Shown here: positions 33,843 to 44,829 of the stretch, in pieces
Position numbering within the stretch: position 1 is the first letter of the stretch
Layout: each line of letters starts with the position of its first letter
NCBI GenBank assembly: GCA_963576565.1
Contig: OY755039.1
Coordinates: forward strand, 87,253,207 to 87,317,206
Length of the DNA stretch: 64,000 bases
Direction: 5' to 3'
Origin: Aspidapion aeneum
Lineage: Eukaryota > Arthropoda > Insecta > Coleoptera > Brentidae
Notes under the pieces: model-generated
What the model was told of the DNA's origin: nothing
The model's database searches: none
Seen by the model: the letters and a program-made list of their open reading frames with translations, nothing else
Made by a program: the position numbers and the translations under genes

Positions 33843-35300
33843 GGTGACCTAAAATTGTGTTATCTATTACCAATCGATCTCTCGTCGTTTTAAAAAACCT
33901 TCCACAACAATCCCACGGGATACGATTTTTGACTATAAGTCACTCAACTACATGTTAAACGGCATGATCATTAATAAACTTAAAGAAGCTAGGCAGAGAT
34001 AATTACAAGATCTGCTAAATATGTTCTTTCGGCTAGCTTGAGGCATTACTAGCATGAACTCTAAAATTAAACGGTAGTATGCAGTAGTTGCTTCAGTTTT
34101 GGAACGTTACAATAATATTAAGTGTTTTTAGCTTTGTTAACCAAATTAAATTAAAAATTAAGCTGTTTCATTTTTTATGCAGCTTAATAAAGATTTTCAG
34201 GAGTATCCAATATTTTTTCAAACCTCTTTTATAATTTATTAAAATCGAGTTAATTAGTTATTAAACTAAAACTACTCATCCAAATCTGTTTATAATAGTG
34301 TTTTCGAAAATAACGAAAGATTGTGTGGCTTGGCAACACCGTGTGCTTTCGAATAAGTATCATAATTTGATCAACAATTTTCTTTTTTTAAAAGAACATT
34401 AAATGTTATTTATTATTAAATGAGTTAATGTACCTCAAATTAATTTATTAAAATAAAAATAAAAAGTTTCTGATATTACTCACAAGCACCTTTATAATTA
34501 CTGGGGAAAGGGGCAGGCATGCAGATATGGGGGACAGTGCCCCTCCCTGAGCAAGTTTGTATTATGAATCTTGGATTGACCTCACTGTTACTGAATAACA
34601 GCACTTTCTATGGGAGTACCCTCCCCACACAGAACAGGTATTTATGTGCCTGAAAAGGGGACAAAATGGGGTACCACAGTATTTTATTTTAAATAAGTAG
34701 GCTTATAATTATTAATGTGCCAAAGTCGACCGCATTGAGCAGGAAGCTATAGGTACCCCTTTGTAAATACTAAATTTAAATACTATAAGTGCATTTTTGA
34801 AGTGTAAACTTCTTTAGGCGCGTTTAGCAGTTTTTGTAGATAGTGAATTCCACCGAGCCGTCAGGCTCGGCTATGTAACGTTCATTCGGTTGAAATCGGC
34901 TCGAGTCGACTAACTGTGACAAACATTCCGCGAGCGATATGATGAATGATGCAGGATGCAGATGAAGGCCAGTACACAGAAGAGTTCGGTTCGGTCCGCT
35001 TCGCAGAATATGTTATGAGCCAGTATTATTAATTTTGCCTTGTTGAAGTTTACGCTTCTGCCGTGTGGTCTTAAGCACACACAATTTTTTTTATCACAAC
35101 TTTTGATTTTTTAAAAAATATTTTAATAGTTGATGGGTCTTTTATAAATAAAGCTTCTCTTACCTGAATATTGCTTTTAAATTCCATAAGCGCCCCTTTC
35201 CCGTTTTTACTATACGGATACCTCATTTTACCCCGTATACGGGCAGAATGCGGCCAAATCACTTTTTATAAAAATACTCTGCCAATCTATGGGCACCTAA
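33843..35300. other. No supported gene; GC-richer patch at 34825-35010
   Basis: Mostly AT-rich. 34825-35010 is richer in CpG (GAGCCGTCAGGCTCGG, TTCGGTTCGGTCCGCTTCG) and holds short palindromes, but no reading frame or family was recognised. Confidence 0.4.
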
Positions 35301-35301
35301 G

Positions 35302-35844
35302 CTCACACTAGGTACTATAGTTATAGTGTGAGCTAATATAATCAAAAACTGAAATATATTTTATTCAACTCCAGACTCAATTACCTTTCGTTTGATACCA
35401 CACAAGCCATGTTTTGACTTAAACTCAATTTTTTTCAATCTACCCCCCACCCTTTTGAAAAAAACTAAAATGTATTTTGTTTAACTCTACACTCAATTAC
35501 CTTTCGTTTGATATCACACACGCCATATTTTCACTTAAACTCTAATTTTTGACATCTACCCCCACCCTTTTTTTAAAAATAAACTAAAATTAATTTTTTT
35601 TAACTCCAGACTTAATTACCTTTCGTTTGATATCACACACGCCATATTTTCACATAAACTCTAATTTTTGGAATCTACCCCCACCCTTTTATTTGGCTTG
35701 CGTTCGGTGGATTTTGTTCATTTTTAAATGGGACCATCACGGCCCAAGACCCAACTTAGGTACCAAATTTCATTAAAATCGGACAAGCGGTTTTTGAGTT
35801 ATGCGGGTTGGTCGTTACAGACAGACATACAGACAGACAGACAT

Positions 35845-35875
<31 letters not shown>

Positions 35876-36011
35876 GCAAAACAAAAAAGTTTCAAAATCA
35901 TCTGAAACGCAAAGATATATAAAAATTTTTGAAATCGGAGCAACTTTTTTTTTCTCGAAAAAATTAGGATCACCATAGCTCACACTACTTATAGTAGTAG
36001 TGTGAGCTAAT
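35302..36011. mobile_element. Composite repeat with palindromic ends
   Basis: Both ends carry a short hairpin of the form AGCTCACACTA...TAGTGTGAGCTA (35302-35336 and 35978-36009). Inside are about three ~120-bp tandem units with ATTACCTTTCGTTTGATATC (35360-35695), a block TACCAAATTTCATTAAAATCGGAC, and a GACA microsatellite (35817-35876). It is probably a non-autonomous element. No coding capacity. Confidence 0.65.
35817..35876. repeat. (GACA)n microsatellite
   Basis: Tetranucleotide CAGA/GACA run with two CATA interruptions, inside the composite repeat. Confidence 0.95.
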
Positions 36012-36207
36012 ACAAAAGTTTAAGCAAAAAGATAATAATATCCAGCCAACTTATAATGAACTCGATTGGGCTCTTTGATAAGAGAAATACTACTACTATG
36101 TCGGTTTAGAACGTTTTTCTACGTTGTCCGACGCCTATTCTCCACCTCCATCGAACCTGACAGTCATCTTCCGTCAGGTTTTTTTGACTCATTGATTTTT
36201 GGATTGA

Positions 36208-38000
36208 CTATTGCCATTCCAGTTTAGGACGCCCTCTTTTTCTGCGCCCTATTGGTTGCCATTCTAGGACCTGCTTTGGTAATCTTTCGTCGCTCATCCA
36301 TTGTACATGGCCGTACCATATCCGTTGCCTTCTAGTGATGTCATCCGTTATGCTTCCCTCGATTCCCGTTATTTCTTTTATGATCTCATTTCTTATATGA
36401 TCTGTTCTAGATATTCTCATTGAGCTTCTTATTGCATCCATTTCGACACTTTTCATTTTTGTTTTGTATTTTTCTGTTACGCGACAAGTCTCTATTCCAT
36501 ACAACAGCGTGCTTTTAACCATTGTTTCATATATGTTAAATTTTACATTCTTTTTTAATTCTCTGCTCCACAAAATACTGTTAAGACATCCAATAACCTT
36601 TTTTGCTTTTGCTATTCTTTTTTCCAATTCTTTACAGTCTGTTCCCGTCTTATCAAATGTGACACCCAAGTATACATACTCATTACATGGAGATATTGTT
36701 TGTCCATTTTCTAGTTCTAATTCACTTGATTCGTTTCCAATACATAAGTACTGTGTCTTGTCCACGTTCACTGTTAACCCCCACTTTTGGTATTCTTCTG
36801 TTAACTTTCTCATCATACTCCATGTCTTCTTTATCATTAGCTACAATTACTTGGTCGTCAGCATACTGTAGTGTGTATATGGTAAATCGGTCGTTAAGTT
36901 GTATTCCCATGCCGTGCACTTTGCGTTTCCAGTTTTTTAGAGCTACTGCGATATATATTTTAAAAAGGGTTGGAGAGATACAACATCCCTGTCTTAAGCC
37001 TTTCGTTAACAGGAATTCTTTTGAAAGTCGATTTCCAATTTTAATTTTAGATTTTGACCCTTTGTATAGTTCTTTTATCGCTTTTATGTATGTATGATTG
37101 ATATTAGTCTGCCCCAATACCGTCCATAATTTCTCTACCGGAACGGTATCATATGCTTTTTGTAGGTCCACAAAGGCAACATGAGTCTCTATATTTCTGG
37201 CGCTCCCCCTCTCAATCACTTGTTCAAAACAAAAAACATTATTATAGGTAAATTTAGTGGGAATAAGGACACTGCTGTTCTGGTAAATATACGTTTTAAT
37301 CCATCGGTAACGTTTCGACAATGGTTTTTGTCTTCATCAGACCTTCGAAACAAAAACCATTGTCGAAACGTTACCAATGGATTAAAACGTATATTTACCA
37401 GAACAACAGTGTCCTTATTTCCACTAAATTTACCTATAGTTGCATTGCAAGGACGTGATAAGTTTACCAAAAAACATTATCACTACAAGATCCGCCTGCA
37501 CGAAATCCACTTTGCTCTTCTTCTTCTTGTTCATGAAAATCACTCTCTATTAGATCTCCAAGAATCCCACCGCACAATCCACCTAGAGCACTGGTTACTG
37601 AAATTCCTCTGTAATTGCCGCAATCCAGCTTGTTTCCTCTTCCATGTATTGAGGATATGAATGCAATTTTCTAATCATCAGGTACTGGGTGTCCGTTTAT
37701 GCATTGATCGATAATATATGTGAGATTCTCGAGTAGTTTCTCTGATCCATATTTGAGCATTTCAGCATATATTCCCCCAGGTCCGTTAGTTTTTCCAGAT
37801 TTAAGCTTTTCAATACTATTCCTTATCATTTCTTTTTCGATGATTACCTCCTCTCCATGTACTTCTATGTCTCTCCTCGGAGAGTCTGCCAGATATTCGG
37901 GTCTCCTCTCCTGCAGCAGTCCCCTACATTGCTCTGTCCATTGTTCCGGTTTATGATCTGGATGTTTACCTGTTCTTTTGTTGGGTTTTTTACTGTACAT
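36208..38000 (-). pseudogene. RTE-type reverse transcriptase, disrupted
   Basis: 38000-37671 has the RT N-terminus (KLKSGKTNGPGGIYAEMLKY, then NGHPVPDD). After the inserted MITE, 37200-36722 holds VDLQKAYDTVPVEKLW with the catalytic Asp, GLRQGCCISPTLFKIYI and the YADD box (LQYADDQVIVAND). A further frame 36837-36208 holds GLTVNVDKTQYLCIG, STLLYGIETCRVTEKYK and the RTE C-terminal signature HVQWMSDERLPKQVLEW plus RRKRGRPKLEW. Catalytic residues are visible but at least three frames and an insertion break it. Confidence 0.85.
37243..37468. mobile_element. Palindromic MITE inserted in RTE copy 1
   Basis: 37243-37438 folds on itself: ATAGGTAAATTTAGTGG and GTTTCGACAATGGTTTTTG on the left recur inverted on the right. 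A further 30 bp ends AAGTTTACC. The flanks share AAAAAACATTAT (37231-37242 and 37469-37480), so this is probably the target duplication. It is absent at the matching place in RTE copy 3 (near 48850). Confidence 0.75.
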
Positions 38001-38770
38001 TTGCGCTCGAACATTTCATTCTTTTCTGAGCGTATCACATTTCTTAGCTGTCTTCTGGTATGCCTGTAGATTTCTAGGTCTCTTTGCTCTTTAGTACTGA
38101 GAAATTTCAAGTATGTGCGTTTTTTCTCCTTGACCGTTTCCTGTATTTTTTCCGTCCACCACATCTTATTGTTATTTCTATTATCTTGGTATCCAACAGC
38201 TTCTTTGCTTGCTTCCTTCAAGCTTTTTACTATGTTTGTATACATCTCTTCAAATGAGTGATCTGTGTTTATTAATTTTTCATCTAATCGGTTCTGATAC
38301 AATCTTTGAGTACTTTCGATTTCTAGACTTCTAAAGTTGTATTTTTGATTGTCTTCGATGCATTCTAGATTTTCATTTTCTCAAATACTTTCGACCTTAT
38401 TTGTTTTTCTTACAGGGAATAATATTTTTGCTTTTACCAGATGGTGGTCAGATCCACAGGTAACACCACGAAGTGTGCGCACATCATACCACTTTAGTTC
38501 CGAGTGTTGTTCACCTATAGCATAATGAATGATTAATCTAAGATTTCTTGTTGGCCGAATCCAGGTATACCGATAAATATCCTTATGTTTAAAAAAAACC
38601 ATTATTTATTTTTAGATTATGGGTTTGACACAATTGTATCAGTCTCAAGCCATTATCATTTGTTAATTCCTCTCCAAATGGTCCTACCACTTTGCTTTGG
38701 CTTTGTCTACCAGTTCAACTATTAAAATCGCCAAGTATAATTATTTCCCTGGTATTGTTGATTTTACTGA
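38001..38770 (-). pseudogene. RTE-type endonuclease and linker, disrupted
   Basis: The minus strand reads LGDFNS-like endonuclease sequence near 38740, then GPFGEELTNDNGLRLIQLC and LRGVTCGSDHHLVKAKI (catalytic SDHH) at about 38470-38420. A Lys/Arg-rich linker (NNNKMWWTEKIQETVKEKKR) follows at 38302-37865. Stops and frame changes are present. This enzyme would nick target DNA for LINE integration. Confidence 0.78.
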
Positions 38771-38790
38771 TAGTCTAAGAGGTAAGAGAG

Positions 38791-39363
38791 ATAAGAATAT
38801 TAAATTAAATACTCCTTTATACCCTTATTTTCCCTAACGCTTCAAATATCGCTATCAAAATTAAATTTAAAGAAGAGGTTTCATTACCGATATTACATTT
38901 TGTCTTGTCATTAATAATGATTGAAAAGGATCTGCGTAACTTTTACTGGTTCAGAAACGCCCAAACACCTTTCCTTTTTTATTAATAAAATAGAACAAAG
39001 GTTTGGTAACCATTTCTTTATTTTTATTACAGAATGAACAAAAAGAATAATACTTAAATCTACAAAAAACAGATTTAAAAAAACCCTGCAGAGTTTAAAT
39101 TTTTGTGTGTTTTTTATAAACTGCAATATAATTTCAAAAGTAAACCCTTAAATAGTTAAGTTAGGGTTGCCATATTTTCTGCATCTATAAAAGTTTGCAA
39201 AGCGATTATTAATATAAATAGTTTCAGTGGCGCATTTAAAATATCCGAGGGAGGGCCCAAGGGCGGGGCAGCAAAAACTTTTTTAATAAGTCTGAGCCAT
39301 AGACGAATGACAGAGATAGACCAGACACTTACACGGTGGGAGTTGTATTACTAAATTGGCGCA
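38791..39363. other. AT-rich spacer, no gene
   Basis: No supported feature. The open frame 39126-38911 has no recognised domain. Confidence 0.45.
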
Positions 39364-39389
39364 GTATACCGCGGTCTAGGACAACTGGG

Positions 39390-39490
39390 CTCCGCCAACT
39401 TGGCGCCGCCAACTTGGCGCCGCCAACTGGGCGCCGCCAACTCGGCGCCGCCAACTGGGCGCCGGGCCAACTGGGCGCCGCCAACTCGGC
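39390..39490. repeat. GGCGCC-CAACT minisatellite, left
   Basis: Short units GGCGCCGCCAACTNG repeat about seven times in strong contrast to the AT-rich surroundings. Confidence 0.9.
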
Positions 39491-39659
39491 GCCGGACTAA
39501 AATTTTTTTTTTGATAAAATGTGTAGATGAAAAATAAAATATATTATTTATATAAAAAAATATATTATTTATATAAAAAATCCTTTACGCAATATTTTTT
39601 ACAAGCTTTTATTTAGCTTCAGATGTTCTGTCTAACTAACTATCTATCAAATCTTGTGA

Positions 39660-40680
39660 AGCGTTTTTGACACACGTAGTGGTCCCATGACAATACAACA
39701 TTAAGAAAAAAATATCCTCCCACCCTACCCCCACCCCTTCTATAGAAAAATGTGTTTTTGACACACTTCCCGTTATCCGATTTGGATAAAATTTGGTATA
39801 CACATAGTGGTCCGATGATAATACAACAATAAAAAAAAATATCCTCCCACCCCTACCCCCACCCCCTTCTATAGAAAAATTTGTTTTTGACACACATCCC
39901 GTAATCCGATTTGGATAAAATTTGGTATACATATAGTGATCCGATGACAATACAATATTAAGAAAAAAATATCCTCCCACCTCTACCCCCACTCCCTTTC
40001 ATAGAAAAATGAGTTTTTGACACACTTCCCATTATCCGGTTTGGATGAAATTTGGTATTCACATAGTGGTCCGATGACAATACAACATTAAAAAAAAATA
40101 TCCTCCCACCCTACCCCCACCCCTTCCATAGAAAATGCGTTTTTGACACCCTTCCCATTATTCGATTTGGATGAAATTTGGTATACATATAGTGGTCCGA
40201 TGACAATACAACATTGAAAAAAAAATCCTGCCACTCCTACCCCCACCCTCATCTATTGAAAAATGCGTTTTTGACACCCTTCCCATTATCCGATTTGTAT
40301 GAAATTTGGTATACATATAGTGATCCGATGACAATACAATAATAAGAAAAAATATCCTCCCACCTCTACCCTCACCCCCTTTCATAGAAAAATGAGTTTT
40401 TGCCACACTTCCCATTATCCGATTTGGATGAAATTTGGTATTCACATAGTGGTCCGATGACAATACAACATTTAAAAAAAATATCCTCTCACCCCTACCC
40501 CCCACCCCCTTTCATAGAAAATGCGTTTGTGACACCCTTCCCATTATCCGATTTGGATGAAATTTGATACACACGTAGTGGTCCCATGACAATACAACAT
40601 TAAGAAAAAGATATCCTCCCACCCCTACCCCCACCCCCTTTCATAGAAAAATGAGTTTTTGACACACTTCCCAGTAAAAA
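39660..40680 (-). repeat. ~129-bp tandem array, inverted block (about 8 units)
   Basis: Each unit, on the minus strand, has GGTGGGGGTAGGGGTGGGAGG, a T-run, TTGTATTGTCATCGGACCAC, ATACCAAATTTCATCCAAAT and CGGATAATGGGAAGTGTG. Open frames crossing units are a by-product of a 43-codon period. Confidence 0.9.
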
Positions 40681-40734
40681 ATCATGTTCAGCGACGTTAA
40701 ACACCACAAAGTTCTAAATTTATTATAAATCGAT

Positions 40735-43430
40735 CCCTATAGGGGTGGGGGTACGGGTGTCAGGTTATTTTTTCCTAATGTTGTATTGTCATCAGACCAC
40801 TATGTGAATACCAAGTTTCATCCAAATCGGATAATGGGTAGTGTGACAAAAATTAATTTTTTTATGAAAGTGGGTGGGGGTAGAGGTGGGAGGATATTTT
40901 TTTCTTAATATTATATTGTCATCGGATCACTATATGTATACCAAATGTCATCCAAATCGGATAACGGGATGTGTGTCAAAAACAAATTTTTCTATGGAAG
41001 GGGGTGGGGGTAGGGGTGGGAGGATATTTTTTTATTATTGTTGTATTATCATCGTACCACTATGTGTATACCAAATTTTATCCAAATCGGATAACGGGAA
41101 GTGTGTCAAAAACACATTTTTCTATAGAAGGGGTGGGGGTAGAGGTGGGAGGTTATTTTTTCTTAATGTTGTATTGTCATCAGACCACTATGTGAATACC
41201 AAGTTTCATCCAAATCGGATAATGGGAAGTGTGTCAAAAATTAATTTTTCTATGAAAGTGGGTGGGGGTAGAGGTGGGAGGATATTTTTTTCATAATATT
41301 ATATTGTCATCGGATCACTATATGTATACCAAATTTCATCCAAATCGGATAATGGGAAGTGTATCAAAAACGCATTTTTCTATAGATGAGGGTGGGGGTA
41401 GGAGTGGTAGGATTTTTTTTTTCAGTGTTGTATTGTCATCGGACTACTATATGTATACCAAATTTCATCCAAATCGGATAATGGGAAGGGTGTCAAAAAC
41501 TCATTTTCTATGGAAGGGGGTGGGGGTAGGGGTGGGAGGATATTTTTTTAATGTTGTATTATCATCGGACCACTATGTAAATACCAAATTTCATCCAAAT
41601 CGGATTATGGGAAGTGTGTCAAAAACACATTTTTCTATAGAAGGGGTGGGGGTAGGGGTGAGAGGTTATTTTTTCTTAATGTTGTATTGTCATCAGACCA
41701 CTATGTGAATACCAAGTTTCACCCAAATCGGATAATGGGAAGTGTGTCAAAAATTAATTTTTCTATGAAAGTGGGTGGGGGTAGAGGTGGGAGGATATTT
41801 TTTTCTTAATATTATATTGTCATCGGATCACTATATGTATACCAAATTTCATCCAAATCGGATAACGGGATGTGTGTCAAAAACAAATTTTTCTATGGAA
41901 GGGGGTGGGGGTAGGGGTGGGAGGATATTTTTTTATTATTGTTGTATTATCATCAGACCACTATGTGTATACCAAATTTTATCCAAATCGGATAATGGGA
42001 AGGGTGTCAAAAACGCATTTTCTATGGAAGGGGTGGTTGTAGAGGTGGGAGGATATTTTTTTTAATGTTGTATTGTCATCTGACCACTATGTGAATACCA
42101 AATTTCATCCAAATCCGATAATGGGATGTGTGTCAAAAACAAATTTTTCTATGAAAGGGGGTGGGGGTAGAGGTGGGAGGATATTTTTTTCTTATAATGT
42201 ATTGTCATTGGATCACTATATGTATACCAAATTTGATCCAAATTGGATAATGGGAAGTGTGTCAAAAACTCATTTTTTTATGAAAGGGGGTGGGGGTAGA
42301 GGTGGGAGGATATTTTTTTATTAATATTGTATTGTCATCGGATCACTATATGTATACCAAATTTCATCCAAATCGGATTATGGGAAGTGTGTCAAAAACG
42401 CATTTTTCTATAGATGAGGGTGGGGGTAGGAGTGGTAGGATTTTTTTTTATTGTTGTATTGTCATCGGACCACTATGTGAATACCAAATTTCATCCAAAT
42501 CGGATAATGGGAAGGGTGTCAAAAACGCATTTTCTATGGAAGGGGTGGTTGTAGAGGTGGGAGGATATTTTTTTTAATGTTGTATTGTCATCTGACCACT
42601 ATGTGAATACCAAATTTCATCCAAATCCGATAATGGGAAGTGTGTCTAAAACTCATTTTTCTATGAAAGGGGGTGGGGGTAGAGGTGGGAGGATATTTTT
42701 TTCTTATAATGTATTGTCATTGGATCACTATATGTATACCAAATTTGATCCAAATCGGATAATGGGAAGTGTGTCAAAAACTCATTTTTTATGAAAGGGG
42801 GTGGGGGTAGAGGTGGGAGGATATTTTTTTATTAATATTGTATTGTCATCGGATCACTATATGTATACCAAATTTCATCCAAATCGGATTATGGGAAGTG
42901 TGTCAAAAACGCATTTTTCTATAGATGAGGGTGGGGGTAGGAGTGGTAGGATTTTTTTTTATTGTTGTATTGTCATCGGATCACTATGTGAATACAAAAT
43001 TTCATCCAAATCGGATAATGGGAAGGGTGTCAAAAACGCTTTTTCTATGGAAGAGGTGGTGGTAGAGGCGGGAGGATATTTTTTTTTAATGTTGTATTGT
43101 CATCAGACCACTATATGTATACCATATTTCATCTAAATCGGATAACGGGATGTGTGTCAAAAACAAATTTTTCTATGGAAGGGGGTGGGGGTAGGGGTGG
43201 GAGGATATTTTTTTCTTATAGTTGTATTATCATCGGACCACTATGTGTATACCAAATTTTATCCAAATCGGATAACGGGAAGTGTGTCAAAAACACATTT
43301 TTCTATAAAAGGGGCGGGGGTAGGGGTGGGAGGATATTTTTTTCTTAGTGTTGTATTGTCATGGGACCACTACGTGTGAACCAAATTTCATCCAAATCGG
43401 ATATTGGGAAGTGTGTCAAAAACGCTTCAC
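40735..43430 (+). repeat. ~129-bp tandem array, direct block (about 21 units)
   Basis: Same unit as 39660-40680 on the plus strand. The landmark TCCAAATCGG occurs at 40821, 40951, 41081, 41209, 41339 and 41468, a period of 128-130 bp. Higher-order similarity is visible: the 42280-42780 and 42790-43090 stretches share variant units (GGTGGTTGTAGAGG, TATAGATGAGGG) in the same order. Confidence 0.9.
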
Positions 43431-43579
43431 AAGATTTGATAGATAGTTAGTTAGTTAGACATCTGAAGGTAAATATAAAAGCTTGTAAAAAATTGCGTAA
43501 AGGATTTTTTAAAGATGTTATTATATAAATAATATATTTTATTTTTCATCCACACATTTTATCAAAAAAAAAAAATTTT

Positions 43580-43715
43580 AGTCCGGCGCCGAGTTGGCCG
43601 GCGCCCAGTTGGCGGCGCCGAGTTGGCCCGGCGCCGAGTTGGCCCGGCGCCCAGTTGGCGGCGCCGAGTTGGCGGCGCCCAGTTGGCGGCGCCGAGTTGG
43701 CGGCGCCCAGTTGTC
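43580..43715. repeat. GGCGCC-CAACT minisatellite, right
   Basis: Inverted partner of 39390-39490, slightly longer. The open frames 43562-43744 (-) and 43623-43832 (+) are produced by this GC-rich repeat. Confidence 0.9.
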
Positions 43716-43730
43716 CCATTCCGGTATACC

Positions 43731-44459
43731 GGGGTGTCGTGCACGAATCAACGCCTCTCCAACTTTGTGAACCGTACTAAACGTTTACAGGGGGATTTGA
43801 AACAATATAACTCTTGCGCAGTTTGTCTCTAAGCTACAGGATGGCTTTTGAAATTATTGTATACCGGATGCTTGTAGCCATCAATGAAATCGTTCTCCAA
43901 TCAAGCTACATCTTTTAATATAGTGTTTTGAACAGTTTTTATCAAATTAAATTTTAACACTAAAAAACTCATTCTACTCGTCAATTACATAGATTTAAAT
44001 TTAAACGTTGCGCGCTGATAAGAATGAGTTATTTTGTGTCAAAGCTCAATTTGCTTAAAAAGACTCTATAAATACCAATCAATAAGGAAGCTTAATCAAA
44101 GAATGTTTAACTATAAAAAAAAAGGAAAGTTAAATTTTTATTCAATCTATAAAGTTTAAAAGTTTGTTTCCCATTAATTTAGGAAATTCCTTGAGAGGCT
44201 AATTTTCTAGTTAAAAAAAGGCTTTTTGACAAATATTCAACAGTAATTTCCTTTTTATTAGTGCATAGAAAATATTTACACATTATACATTAACTTAAAT
44301 TAATAATGTATACTTTTACAATGCTTTATACATAATAATGTTGCAAATATAGGTTCCTATAAACGGAAACATTTTTAATTGTTTTTTCATGAAAAATAAA
44401 AAAATGTAACGTAAGCCTTTTAAAGTAAAGTGAATATTGCCGGTTATTCATTTAATTAA
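43731..44459. other. AT-rich, dispersed-repeat fragment at 43745-43830
   Basis: 43745-43800 (AACGCCTCTCCAACTTTGTG, then TTTACAGGGGG) resembles 45300-45345 (AGCGCCTCTCGAACTTTGTA, then TATACAGGGGG), so both derive from one dispersed repeat. The rest is AT-rich with no gene. Confidence 0.5.
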
Positions 44460-44829
44460 ACTGGATCCGGCATAATGATCTCCCACATTTTGCAGTGCCA
44501 CTGTGCCTGAATCACTGAAGAGAGGGGAAGCTTAGCGTAGTTGGTTGGTAGCTCGCGGCTTGCCATTACCTTGCCATCATGCCTTCGTTATCCAGACATT
44601 AAGCAAAAGTAGGTAACGAATCTGTTATTACGACACAAAGAACTTTTCGTACTCATTTCGCACTTGGTAGACATGTTTTAGTTCCAGATACTTTGGGAAT
44701 ATCTGAACACTATTCCCGAACCATTGACGAATTGAAAGCAGCAATACACCAAGAAATTACAGGAATATCGCTTTAGAGTTACTGCACAATGGCGTTTTTA
44801 TTGTGGGAGATCATTCTGCCGGACCCTGT
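44460..44829 (+). mobile_element. TIR element with transposase remnant
   Basis: The ends are inverted: CTGGATCCGGCATAATGATCTCCCACA at the left and TGTGGGAGATCATTCTGCCGGACCC at the right. Just inside the right end the plus strand reads SEHYSRTIDELKAAIHQEIT and a stop at about 44774. This resembles the C-terminal tail of Tc1/mariner-group (DDE) transposases. The catalytic part is deleted. Non-autonomous. Confidence 0.65.

Larger units (their letters stand above)
36089..38790 (-). mobile_element. RTE-type LINE, copy 1
   Basis: A minus-strand degenerate RTE-group element. The 3' tail is a short TAG trinucleotide repeat (plus-strand TACTACTACTA at 36089). Endonuclease, linker and RT are present in order, but in several frames. 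It lacks about 65 bp near 38001 that copy 3 retains, and a MITE (37243-37468) is inserted in the RT. Flanking GATAAGA words suggest, but do not prove, a target duplication. Confidence 0.82.
39364..43730. mobile_element. Giant foldback element (~4.4 kb)
   Basis: The two ends are inverted copies in three zones. The outer zone is a GGCGCC/CAACT minisatellite (39390-39490 and 43580-43715). Next is a ~150-bp AT-rich shoulder (39490-39660 and 43425-43580, both with ATAAAATGTG, AAAATATATTAT-like and ACAAGCTTTTAT words). The inner zone is a ~129-bp tandem repeat. The repeats run on the minus strand at 39660-40680 and on the plus strand at 40735-43430, with about 50 bp of unrelated sequence between. 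GTATACC flanks both edges (39364-39370 and 43724-43730), possibly a target duplication. No transposase. The organisation recalls Drosophila foldback elements; the family is not recognised. Confidence 0.82.

Noticed and set aside
35756..35983. Cys-Leu-Ser-Val repeat protein on the minus strand
   Set aside because: It is a translation of the GACA microsatellite.
39636..43379. Many open frames reading GGGGRGGRIFF and YTKFHPNRI repeats as genes
   Set aside because: Produced by the ~129-bp tandem unit (43 codons) in either orientation; frames break at units with indels. Kept only as a low-interest question.
39660..43430. CRISPR-like array
   Set aside because: Units are ~129-bp contiguous tandem repeats without unique spacers; the genome is an insect.
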